This document shows, one piece after another, positions 1 to 5,574 of a DNA stretch of 5,574 nucleotides. Source of the DNA: an uncultured Collinsella sp. (GTDB lineage: Bacteria > Actinomycetota > Coriobacteriia > Coriobacteriales > Coriobacteriaceae); NCBI GenBank assembly GCA_902489515.1, contig CABUAL010000127.1, positions 1 through 5,574 on the forward strand. Reading direction: 5' to 3'. The translations under genes and the position numbers were made by a program. Numbering within the stretch: position 1 is the first letter of the stretch; the number at the start of each line of letters is the position of its first letter. The notes below the pieces were generated by a model, which did no database searches, was not told where the DNA came from, and saw only the letters and a list, made by a program, of their open reading frames with translations.

Positions 1-1
1 T

Positions 2-124
2 AGCCCTCAAATAGCTCCCGCCGCAACGCTCTATCGCTTTGGAGCCCTTGGCGCTTGCGAGCCGCACGAACAGGCAGTCTGCCCCACAACCGAGCTCGAT
101 CTCAGGCTCGGACGAACCCTGTAG
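2..124 (+). CDS. C-terminal tail of an unidentified upstream gene (partial)
   Basis: An open frame enters from the left edge and stops at TAG 122-124, giving a 40-residue tail that ends in DLRLGRTL. It is in the same frame as the following protease gene and ends 63 bp before it, which suits an upstream member of the same operon. The codons look ordinary for this DNA, but 40 residues are too few to recognise a family. The other two plus-strand frames hit stops at 1-3 and 12-14, so this is the only frame that can carry a gene in from the left. It may still be non-coding, since short open frames are common at this GC content. No function is proposed. Confidence 0.4.
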   Translation, partial: SPQIAPAATLYRFGALGACEPHEQAVCPTTELDLRLGRTL

Positions 125-187
125 CCCGCCAGCCCCTCCGCGGGCAACAATCCTATTCCACAACACAACCAACAGAAAGGAGTCCTC

Positions 188-805
188 ATGGACACCAATC
201 ATTCCCCCATCATCAGCCCCCTCACCATGCGTGAATCCGCCCGAGGCATCACGCTCACCAGCATTTACGATGAGATGCTCGCCCGTCGCGAGCTCTCCGT
301 CATGGGAAACATCGAAACCCCGATGGCCCACGACCTATGCCAGCAGATCCGCCTGCTCGATGCCACCGACCCCAGCCGCCCCATCACCATATTTGTCGCC
401 AGCGCCGGCGGAAGCGTGCGATCGGGCCTTGCGATCTATGACGCCATGCGCCTCGCATCGTGCCCCATCCGCACCGTCTGTCTGGAATTCGCCGCGTCCA
501 TGGGCGCCGTGATCTTTATGGGCGGCGACGATCGCCGTATGGCGCCCCATGCAGAGCTCATGATTCACGACCCGCTGATCCCCCAGGGGGCAGGCGGCTC
601 GGCACTTGCGCTGCAAGAAACCAGCCGGCGTCTCATGCAGACCCGCAAGACCCTCACGCAAATCCTCTCGGACCGCAGCGGCCTCACGCCCAAGCGCATC
701 CAGTCCCTCACTGCAAAAGACACCTACCTTTCGGCCGAGCGCGCCGTCGAGCTCGGCTTTGCCCACGAAATCCTCTCGACCACCAAGGAGGTCGCCCATG
801 TCTAA
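188..805 (+). CDS. ClpP-like serine protease (S14 family), paired with a VirD4-type ATPase
   Basis: The gene encodes a 205-residue protein with the ClpP/crotonase-fold protease layout. The oxyanion glycines lie in SAGGSV (72-77), the nucleophile Ser104 in FAASMGAV, His127 in ELMIHDP, and the catalytic Asp178 in KDTYLSAERA. All three triad residues are present, and the length matches a normal ClpP subunit, so it is probably an active cytoplasmic peptidase that assembles into rings. The usual NSPGGSV is changed to ASAGGSV and the N-terminus differs from housekeeping ClpP, which points to an accessory paralogue; ClpX is not next to it. The start is supported by AAAGGAG (176-182) five bases upstream. 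Its stop overlaps the next gene's start by 8 bp. ClpP-like proteases also occur as phage prohead proteases, but no portal or capsid gene is visible and the partner is a conjugation-type ATPase. The substrate and any unfoldase partner are unknown. Confidence 0.88.
   Translation: MDTNHSPIISPLTMRESARGITLTSIYDEMLARRELSVMGNIETPMAHDLCQQIRLLDATDPSRPITIFVASAGGSVRSGLAIYDAMRLASCPIRTVCLEFAASMGAVIFMGGDDRRMAPHAELMIHDPLIPQGAGGSALALQETSRRLMQTRKTLTQILSDRSGLTPKRIQSLTAKDTYLSAERAVELGFAHEILSTTKEVAHV
785..791 (+). promoter_or_regulatory. Ribosome binding site of the VirD4-like gene, inside the protease gene
   Basis: AAGGAGG is a near-perfect Shine-Dalgarno site lying in the last codons of the protease gene, six bases before ATG 798. 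It fixes the start of the ATPase gene, although the reading frame itself stays open back to 606. The ATG (798-800) comes before the protease stop (803-805), so the two proteins are probably made by translational coupling. Confidence 0.85.
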
Positions 806-2102
806 CCTCGCCAGCCGTCTCGCCGCATCTGAGTCCGCATCGTCCACCATCCTCGCCAAGGATCGAACGTTTTCCTGCGACACCCGCCAAACGGGACTCA
901 ACAACAACGCACTTGTGATCGGCCCCTCGGGAGCCGGCAAGACCCGAAACGTCCTCAAGCCCAACCTGCTGCAAATGAACGCAAGCTACATCGTGCTCGA
1001 CACCAAAGGCACGCTCTGTCGCGAAGTGGGACCCGTGCTGGCAGCCCACGGTTACCGCGTGCAATGTCTCAACTTCGCCGACCTCAACACCGTCCCGGCC
1101 CTTGCGCCCGGCATCGAGCGCTGCGGCTACAACCCCCTGAGGCACATTCGCCGCAAGGCGGACGGCAGGCCCAACCAGCAGGACATCCTCTCGGTGGCAA
1201 AGGCCATCTGTCCCATCGAGGACAACAACCAGCCTTTTTGGGATCATGCGGCGGCAAACCTGCTGTCGTGTCTTATCGCCTACGTCACCGAACAGCTGCC
1301 CGCCGACGAGCAGACGATCAGCTCGGTCATCAAGCTGATCGAGCACCTGCAGGACGGTGCCACGGGTCGATTGTTTGACGACCTGATCACGACCGACCCC
1401 CAAAGCTATGCCCTCTCGCTATGGCGGCGCTACGCCATTACGCAAAATGCCGAGCGCATGCACGCGAGCATCGTCGGCATCCTTGCCGAAAAGGTCATGT
1501 GTCTGGGATTCGACGGTGCGGCACAGCTCTATCGTGAGTGCCATCAGGTGGACTTCGCTTCCATGGGACACACCCCCTGCGCCCTGTTTGTAACCGTGAG
1601 CGATATTGACCGCAATCTCGATCCGCTGACCGGCCTCTTTATTTCGCAGGCGTTTATGGGCCTCATTCGTGAGGCCGATAGGCAGCCCGACGGCAGCCTG
1701 CCCGTGCCCGTGCGCTTTATGCTCGATGACTTCGCAAATCTGCAGATCCCCCAGATCGACAACGTGCTCTCGATTATCCGAAGCCGCAACATCTGGGCAA
1801 CGCTGCTGCTGCAGTCGACCAACCAGCTCGATGCGCTCTATGGCGAGGCACGCGCACGCTCCATCATGGGCAACTGCGACACACATCTGGTGCTGGCGTT
1901 CCAGGATCCCGAGAGTGCCCGGGTGTTTTCCGACCGCGCCGACGCGCTGCCCAGCACGCTCATGGCGACGCCGATCGATCGCTCGTGGCTCTTTGTGCGC
2001 GGTCGCACTCCCGAACAGGTCGAGCGCTTTAGGCTCGAAGACCATCCGCTCTACGGAGAGCTGTCCGAGGCGCAGCGAGGCCATGCGGAGGCCGAGATCT
2101 AG
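798..2102 (+). CDS. VirD4/TraG-like type IV coupling ATPase lacking membrane segments
   Basis: This 434-residue protein matches the soluble motor of VirD4/TraG coupling proteins, which bring relaxase-DNA or protein substrates to a type IV secretion channel. The closest pattern I recognise is the Gram-positive CD1115-type group. The sequence TFSCDTRQTGLNNN (24-37) leads into Walker A GPSGAGKT (42-49). Then come NASYIVLDTKG (61-71), Walker B FMLDDFANL (307-315), the sensor-like LLLQSTNQLDALYG (336-349), IMGNCDTHLVLAF (356-368) and a C-terminal FVRGRTPEQ (399-407). There are two oddities. Family members normally have an N-terminal transmembrane region, which is absent here because the protein starts about 40 residues before Walker A. 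The usual DE of Walker B is DD (310-311). The start at 798 is chosen for its strong ribosome binding site; the in-frame sequence upstream is only the protease gene in another frame. A TerL-type packaging ATPase was considered, but the motifs fit VirD4 better. Confidence 0.88.
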   Translation: MSNLASRLAASESASSTILAKDRTFSCDTRQTGLNNNALVIGPSGAGKTRNVLKPNLLQMNASYIVLDTKGTLCREVGPVLAAHGYRVQCLNFADLNTVPALAPGIERCGYNPLRHIRRKADGRPNQQDILSVAKAICPIEDNNQPFWDHAAANLLSCLIAYVTEQLPADEQTISSVIKLIEHLQDGATGRLFDDLITTDPQSYALSLWRRYAITQNAERMHASIVGILAEKVMCLGFDGAAQLYRECHQVDFASMGHTPCALFVTVSDIDRNLDPLTGLFISQAFMGLIREADRQPDGSLPVPVRFMLDDFANLQIPQIDNVLSIIRSRNIWATLLLQSTNQLDALYGEARARSIMGNCDTHLVLAFQDPESARVFSDRADALPSTLMATPIDRSWLFVRGRTPEQVERFRLEDHPLYGELSEAQRGHAEAEI

Positions 2103-2172
2103 GCGCAGGGTTCTCGCGGCGCGCGGCGCCCCGGCGATGTTCCACAAAGGCCGTGCGCCCCGGGACTACGGC

Positions 2173-2210
2173 AAAGCAAAGGGGCCCGCATCCGATAGGA
2201 CACGGGCCCC
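2173..2210 (-). terminator. Rho-independent terminator of pgi
   Basis: GGGGCCCG (2181-2188) pairs with CGGGCCCC (2203-2210). After a 2x2 internal mismatch, TCC pairs with GGA around a GATA loop. Read on the minus strand, the hairpin is followed by TTTGCTTT (2180-2173), so it works in the pgi direction, 33 bases past the pgi stop. On the plus strand the hairpin is followed by TGACTATAAG with no T-run, so it would be at most a weak stop for the converging ATPase operon. Confidence 0.85.
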
Positions 2211-2243
2211 TGACTATAAGGCGCGATGCGTTAACAGCAGCGA

Positions 2244-3938
2244 CTACTTGCGATGCGCGCGATAGAACTCGATGAGCGCCTGGGTCGAAGCGTCCTGCTC
2301 GGCCTTGGCGGCGTCGTCGTGGAAGGCCGGGGTGATCTGCTTGGCAAGCTGCTTGCCCAGCTCGACGCCCCACTGGTCGTAGGAGTCGATGCCCCAGACC
2401 GTGCCCTCGACAAACGTGATGTGCTCGTACAGGGCGATGAGCTCGCCGAGTGCGAACGGGGTCAGCGCGTCGCCAAAGATCGAGGTCGTCGGACGGTTAC
2501 CCTCAAAGCAGCGAGCCGGGACGATCTGCTCGGGCGTGCCCTCGGCACGAACCTCGTCGGCCGTCTTACCAAAGGCGAGCGCCTTGGTCTGGGCCAGGAA
2601 GTTGCCCAGGAACAGCTCGTGGACATCCTGGCCGCTGTCGGTCGCAGGGTTTGCGGTATTGGCGAAGGCGATGAAATCGGCCGGGACCACCACGGTGCCC
2701 TGGTGCAGCAGCTGGTAGAAGGCGTGCTGACCGTTGGTGCCGGGCTCGCCCCAGAAGATCTCACCGGTGTCGGAGGTCACGGCGCTGCCGTCCCAGCGGA
2801 CATGCTTGCCGTTGGACTCCATGGTGAGCTGCTGCAGGTAGGCCGGGAAACGATGCAGGTACTGGCAGTACGGCAGCACGGCGTGGCTCTTGGAACCGAA
2901 GAAGTTGACGTACCAGACGTTGAGCAGGCCCATCAGCGCGACGGCGTTGTTCTCGAGCGGGGTATTGCAGAAGTACTCGTCGATGGCGTGGAAGCCCTCG
3001 AGGAACTGCTGGAAACGCTCGGGGCCGAGCACGACGATCAGCGACAGGCCCACGGCGGAGTCGACAGAATAGCGGCCGCCGACCCAGTTCCAGAAACCGA
3101 AGGCGTTGGCAGGGTCGATGCCGAAGGCCTCGACCTTCTCGAGCGCGGTGGAGACGGCGACGAAGTGCTTTGCCACGGCCTCGGCGTTCTGCTCATCGGA
3201 GCCGTCGATGGCGCCCTGAGCCTTGAGCTGCTCGAGCATCCAGGTCTTGACCTCGCGAGCGTTGGTGAGGGTCTCGAGCGTGGTGAAGGTCTTGGAGACG
3301 ATGATCACGAGCGTGGTCTCGGGATCCAGGCCCTTGAGCTTCTCGGCCTGATCGTTGGGATCGATGTTGGAGATGTAGCGGCAGTCGATACCGGCGTCGG
3401 CATAGGGACGCAGGGCCTCGTAGGCCATGACCGGGCCCAGATCGGAGCCGCCGATGCCGATGGACACCAGGTGCTCGATCTTCTTGCCGGTAACGCCCTT
3501 CCACTCACCGGAGCGCACGCGCTCGGCGAAGGCATACATGCGATCGAGGACCTGGTGCACGTCGGCGACGACGTCCTGGCCGTCGACGATGAGCTGGCCC
3601 TTCTCGCTTGCCGGGCGGCGCAGCGCGGTGTGCAGGACAGCGCGGTCCTCGGTGGTGTTGATGTGCTCGCCAGAGAACATGGCGTCGCGGCGCTCCTCGA
3701 GCTTCACCTCGCGAGCAAGATCGCACAGCAGCTTGACGGTCTCATCGGTCACCAGGTTCTTCGACAGATCGAAGTGCAGGTCACCGGCGTCAAAGCTCAG
3801 CTTGTTCACGCGGTCGGCGTCAGCAGCGAACCAGGCCTTGAGGTCGATACCTTCGGCCTCGAGCTTCTCCTGATGGGCCTCGAGTGCCTTCCAAGCGGCA
3901 GTCGACGTAGCATCGATAGGTGCGGCAACAGTTGCCAT
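2244..3938 (-). CDS. pgi: Glucose-6-phosphate isomerase
   Basis: The enzyme interconverts glucose 6-phosphate and fructose 6-phosphate in the cytoplasm, in glycolysis and gluconeogenesis. The 564-residue product is full length (about 550 is usual for this form). Visible motifs are [11 protein letters not shown] (159-169) and SKTFTTLET (215-223) of the sugar-phosphate-binding SIS fold. Signature 1 is [14 protein letters not shown] (284-297) with Arg289. The base Glu374 lies in [10 protein letters not shown], His405 in GTNGQHAF, and signature 2 is [14 protein letters not shown] (516-529) ending in the active-site Lys529. ATG 3938 is preferred over an in-frame start at 3965 because GAGGAGG (3950-3944) sits five bases before it, and the extra nine residues would be encoded by the leader hairpin and ribosome binding site. 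The gene appears to be transcribed alone, with its own terminator and a hairpin in its leader. Its opposite strand is open for the full length, an effect of codon bias rather than a gene. Confidence 0.98.
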   Translation of the reverse strand: MATVAAPIDATSTAAWKALEAHQEKLEAEGIDLKAWFAADADRVNKLSFDAGDLHFDLSKNLVTDETVKLLCDLAREVKLEERRDAMFSGEHINTTEDRAVLHTALRRPASEKGQLIVDGQDVVADVHQVLDRMYAFAERVRSGEWKGVTGKKIEHLVSIGIGGSDLGPVMAYEALRPYADAGIDCRYISNIDPNDQAEKLKGLDPETTLVIIVSKTFTTLETLTNAREVKTWMLEQLKAQGAIDGSDEQNAEAVAKHFVAVSTALEKVEAFGIDPANAFGFWNWVGGRYSVDSAVGLSLIVVLGPERFQQFLEGFHAIDEYFCNTPLENNAVALMGLLNVWYVNFFGSKSHAVLPYCQYLHRFPAYLQQLTMESNGKHVRWDGSAVTSDTGEIFWGEPGTNGQHAFYQLLHQGTVVVPADFIAFANTANPATDSGQDVHELFLGNFLAQTKALAFGKTADEVRAEGTPEQIVPARCFEGNRPTTSIFGDALTPFALGELIALYEHITFVEGTVWGIDSYDQWGVELGKQLAKQITPAFHDDAAKAEQDASTQALIEFYRAHRK

Positions 3939-3956
3939 AGAGTCCTCCTCAGCATA

Positions 3957-3980
3957 CGGGCGCACGCCTCCATGCGCCCG
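3957..3980 (-). promoter_or_regulatory. Hairpin in the pgi leader with a GGAGG loop
   Basis: CGGGCGCA (3957-3964) and TGCGCCCG (3973-3980) form a perfect 8-bp stem with an 8-base loop. In the pgi direction the loop reads TGGAGGCG and so displays a Shine-Dalgarno-like GGAGG. The stem ends six bases upstream of the true ribosome binding site (3950-3944). It could stabilise the leader, act as a ribosome standby site, or bind a regulator. The structure is seen directly; the role is inference. Confidence 0.5.
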
Positions 3981-3997
3981 GACATTCAGATGCCACT

Positions 3998-4026
3998 ATT
4001 CTAGCGCAGGTCAAGACTACAATCAG
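3998..4026 (-). promoter_or_regulatory. Possible pgi promoter
   Basis: On the minus strand TAGAAT (4003-3998) matches five of six bases of the -10 consensus, about 60 bases before the pgi start. The hexamer 17 bases upstream, CTGATT (4026-4021), is a poor -35. A better -35-like TTGACC (4014-4009) lies too close to pair with this -10 and has no convincing -10 of its own. A promoter is expected here because the upstream gene ends about 200 bases away, but the exact boxes are uncertain. Confidence 0.3.
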
Positions 4027-4137
4027 CGAGCGTTGCCAATCGGCCCCCAAACGGCAACCGATCAAAAAGAGACAGGCTTATTTTGGCAGGTCAAACGCTT
4101 TACCAACCAAAAATAACCCATCCCTTTATGGCAAATA

Positions 4138-4662
4138 TTAGGCCACGGCGCAGACGCTACCGAGCAACTCACGCAGAGGAGACCCGATGCCCTCCAGCAG
4201 TTCGGGCGCGATAATGGCAAAAACGGGAACCTCGCCGGTGCCCACGACAGCAGGCACCTTGCCCTCCGAGACAATGCATCCATAAGGGACAAAACCATCT
4301 TCGCCGGCATCGAGCGCCGCCATGCGACGCGCGAGTTCGCGCGCAAAGCCGGCAGCATCGGCATCGCCAATCGCCAGGACAAAGTCCACGCCTTCGTCGG
4401 TCGCCAGGGCCACGGCTTCGTCGACCAGTTCGTCTCCCCCGTCGCCCTCAAACGAGCCGCAGCGGAAAAGCACACGCTCGAGTAGGGCTCGAGCGAGCGA
4501 ACCAAGTGCCGCCGAGACAAGCTCATCGCGCGTATGCTTGTCACCGCCCAACACGACCAGTGCCTTGGTGCCAGCGTAGTGGGCAACCAATCGCCCGCAC
4601 CAGCGAGCCACATCCCCATCCGCAACCAAGCGCGTCGGCATACCAAACCCATAATTGACCAT
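4138..4662 (-). CDS. Small protein resembling the N-terminal half of iron-type alcohol dehydrogenases
   Basis: The 174-residue product opens with NYGFGMPTRLVADGD, the way iron-containing alcohol dehydrogenases begin (a pattern like NFxFxxPTxIxxGxG). It continues with an alpha/beta NAD-domain pattern: ALVVLGGDKHTRDELV (34-49) and GVDFVLAIGDADAAGFA (91-107). In true family members the second segment carries GGGSxxD, which binds the nucleotide; here GGGS is replaced by GDAD. The protein then ends, so the C-terminal metal-binding domain with its Asp and His ligands is missing. It is therefore unlikely to be a working dehydrogenase and may be a repurposed domain. The start is uncertain. ATG 4662 is chosen because family similarity begins there and a purine-rich stretch precedes it. 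ATG 4713 (191 residues) and TTG 4725 (195 residues) are in frame but lack a good ribosome binding site. The gene diverges from the polymerase gene. Function is unknown and the family link is moderate. Confidence 0.72.
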   Translation of the reverse strand: MVNYGFGMPTRLVADGDVARWCGRLVAHYAGTKALVVLGGDKHTRDELVSAALGSLARALLERVLFRCGSFEGDGGDELVDEAVALATDEGVDFVLAIGDADAAGFARELARRMAALDAGEDGFVPYGCIVSEGKVPAVVGTGEVPVFAIIAPELLEGIGSPLRELLGSVCAVA

Positions 4663-4784
4663 CTTTCCCACAACCCTTCCGTGCGCATAGGCGGTATCAA
4701 TCGTTAGGCTCATGCTACGAAGCAAGGTTTTCCGAGCTGTTTCGCACTCTTTAGAGCTGCGTTAAAACCCGATGCAGTTGCACG

Positions 4785-4790
4785 ACTATA
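4785..4790 (-). promoter_or_regulatory. Possible -10 element for the dehydrogenase-like gene
   Basis: On the minus strand TATAGT (4790-4785) matches five of six bases of the -10 consensus. It sits about 75-130 bases before the candidate starts of the divergent gene. No good -35 lies 16-18 bases upstream and there is no TGn extension, so this is only a candidate. Confidence 0.22.
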
Positions 4791-4811
4791 CCTGGCAAAA
4801 AGGAACAGGTT

Positions 4812-4840
4812 TTGACGATGTCCGGACGAGCGGGTATTAT
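4812..4840 (+). promoter_or_regulatory. Sigma70-type promoter of the Y-family polymerase gene
   Basis: TTGACG (4812-4817) and TATTAT (4835-4840) each match five of six consensus bases and are separated by the ideal 17 bases. Transcription should begin near 4846-4848, leaving a leader of about 40 bases. The first LexA-like palindrome begins inside the -10 and covers the predicted start point, the arrangement expected for repression. Confidence 0.75.
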
Positions 4841-4857
4841 CGAACAGATATTCGATA
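4838..4857. promoter_or_regulatory. LexA box 1 (SOS operator)
   Basis: TATCGAA (4838-4844) and TTCGATA (4851-4857) form a perfect 7-base inverted repeat around a 6-base centre. The core CGAACAGATATTCG (4841-4854) matches the Gram-positive/actinobacterial LexA (DinR) pattern CGAAC-N4-GTTCG except for one base. It overlaps the -10 and start point of a Y-family polymerase promoter, a classic SOS target. Confidence 0.75.
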
Positions 4858-4871
4858 AGAACATGTGTTTG
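4858..4871. promoter_or_regulatory. LexA box 2 (SOS operator)
   Basis: AGAACATGTGTTTG contains GAAC-N4-GTTT, one base from the GAAC-N4-GTTC core. Its centre is 17 bp downstream of the centre of box 1, and it ends just before the ribosome binding site. It is weaker than box 1 in its outer bases but well placed to add to repression. Confidence 0.55.
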
Positions 4872-4885
4872 ATGGAGGGACACGG

Positions 4886-5574
4886 ATGGCGCACGAGCAG
4901 CACACCTATATCTGCATCGACCTCAAGACGTTTTATGCCAGCGTCGAGTGCGTCGACCGTGGGCTCGATCCGCTCACCACCAACCTAGTCGTTGCCGACG
5001 AATCGCGCGGACGCACGACCATCTGCCTCGCCATCACGCAGGCCATGAAGGACTTAGGTATTCACAACCGCTGCCGCCTATTCGAGATTCCCGACGGCAT
5101 CGACTACATCAAGGCCGTACCGCGCATGCAGCACTACATGGAGGTGTCGGCGCAGATCTACGGTATCTACCTGGAATACGTCAGTCCGCAAGACGTTCAC
5201 GTCTACTCAATTGACGAGTGCTTTATCGACGTGACACCCTATCTGGACCTCTATCACACCGATGCGGAAGGCTTCGCCTGCATGTTGCGCGACGAGGTCC
5301 TGGCGCGCACCGGCATCACGGCGACGGTCGGCATCGGCCCCAACCTATTCCAGGCCAAAGTTGCACTCGATATCACCGCCAAGCACGTACCCAGCCGCAT
5401 CGGCATACTCGACGATGAGACCTTTCGCAAGGAAATCTGGCCCCATCGTCCCATCACCGATATCTGGGGCATCGGCCCCGGCGTGGCAGCACGACTCGAA
5501 AAATACGGCGTCTACGATCTGATGGGCGTCGCGGCGCTCGACGAAAACCTGCTTTACGACGAGCTCGGCGTCAA
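4886..5574 (+). CDS. Y-family translesion DNA polymerase, UvrX/YqjW/UmuC type (5' part)
   Basis: The first 229 residues of a lesion-bypass DNA polymerase are present; the gene continues past the right edge (typical length is over 400). Metal-binding Asp12 lies in CIDLKTFYASVE, and Asp110 and Glu111 in VYSIDECFID, so the catalytic carboxylates are intact. DRGLDPLTTNLVV (24-36), RLFEIP (64-69) and TVGIGPNLFQAKVALDI (147-163) are typical of the Gram-positive UvrX/YqjW branch. A helix-hairpin-helix follows in DIWGIGPGVAARLEKYG (192-208). Start ATG 4886 has GGAGGG (4874-4879) six bases upstream. The gene has a strong promoter and two LexA-like boxes, so it is probably induced by DNA damage. It lies divergent to the dehydrogenase-like gene. 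A symbol is not assigned because dinB, umuC and uvrX names are used inconsistently for this branch. Confidence 0.93.
   Translation, partial: MAHEQHTYICIDLKTFYASVECVDRGLDPLTTNLVVADESRGRTTICLAITQAMKDLGIHNRCRLFEIPDGIDYIKAVPRMQHYMEVSAQIYGIYLEYVSPQDVHVYSIDECFIDVTPYLDLYHTDAEGFACMLRDEVLARTGITATVGIGPNLFQAKVALDITAKHVPSRIGILDDETFRKEIWPHRPITDIWGIGPGVAARLEKYGVYDLMGVAALDENLLYDELGV

Noticed and set aside
90..111. Inverted repeat CCGAGC...GCTCGG near the left edge
   Set aside because: Only six base pairs with a 10-base loop, no T-run, and inside a possible coding tail; it could easily be chance at this GC content.
606..797. N-terminal extension of the coupling ATPase by 64 residues
   Set aside because: The extension reads as Arg/Ser/Pro-rich shadow sequence of the protease gene, and a strong ribosome binding site places the start at 798.
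335..964. Minus-strand open frame across the protease gene
   Set aside because: The protein has no domain pattern and lies opposite a protease gene with an intact catalytic triad; it is a GC-driven shadow.
2126..2163. Nine-base direct repeat GCGCCCCGG after the ATPase gene, considered as an attachment site
   Set aside because: It is too short and GC-rich, the copies are only 29 bp apart, and there is no integrase nearby.
2253..4004. A 583-codon open frame on the plus strand opposite pgi
   Set aside because: It uses the same codon boundaries as pgi in reverse. It stays open because pgi avoids TTA, CTA and TCA codons. The product is a low-complexity run of Leu, Val, Gly, Asp and Glu with no recognisable domain, while pgi is unmistakable.
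4062..4700. A 212-codon minus-strand frame overlapping the dehydrogenase-like gene
   Set aside because: Its product is rich in Arg, Trp, Ser and Met, typical of a shadow frame, and it has no family pattern. The 4138-4662 frame has sensible alpha/beta protein texture.
4790..4810. ACCTG...CAGGT inverted repeat between the divergent promoters
   Set aside because: Five-base arms are expected by chance, and nothing else marks it as an operator.
5075..5160. Short fingers region of the Y-family polymerase, considered as a deletion
   Set aside because: Some family members carry a longer insert after RLFE, but the short RLFEIP form is also a normal variant in the UvrX-like branch.

Overview
The window reads as a high-GC chromosome with tightly packed genes, clean AGGAGG-type ribosome binding sites and Gram-positive-type LexA boxes. 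The protein style suggests an actinobacterium of the Coriobacteriia, with Collinsella a reasonable guess. That is an impression from sequence style, not a computed result.

Left part (1-2102, plus strand): the last 40 codons of a possible upstream gene are followed by two complete, translationally coupled genes. The first encodes a ClpP-like serine protease with an intact Ser/His/Asp triad (188-805). The second encodes a VirD4/TraG-type coupling ATPase without any membrane segment (798-2102). The two overlap by 8 bp, and the second gene's ribosome binding site lies inside the first. A conjugation-type ATPase tied this closely to a ClpP-fold protease is the most unusual feature here. The pair could be the end of an integrated conjugative element, or a remnant of one. 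No integrase, relaxase or attachment site is visible.

Middle (2103-4137): a short convergent spacer holds a strong hairpin followed by a T-rich tract on the minus strand, the terminator of pgi. The minus-strand pgi gene (2244-3938) encodes a complete glucose-6-phosphate isomerase with all catalytic motifs. Its leader carries an 8-bp hairpin whose loop contains a GGAGG sequence just upstream of the real Shine-Dalgarno site. The 199-bp spacer upstream of pgi holds a weak promoter candidate and overlapping inverted repeats.

Right part (4138-5574): a minus-strand gene encodes a small protein resembling only the NAD-binding half of iron-containing alcohol dehydrogenases, with the nucleotide-binding glycine motif degraded. 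Diverging from it is the start of a UvrX/YqjW/UmuC-type Y-family DNA polymerase gene, which runs off the window. It has a near-consensus sigma70-type promoter and two LexA-box-like palindromes between the -10 and the ribosome binding site, so SOS control is strongly suggested.

Apart from the pairs noted, the genes do not form one pathway: an accessory DNA-transfer-like operon sits beside housekeeping glycolysis and DNA-damage tolerance genes. No tRNA, rRNA, CRISPR array or insertion sequence was seen, and no gene-free stretch exceeds 300 bases.
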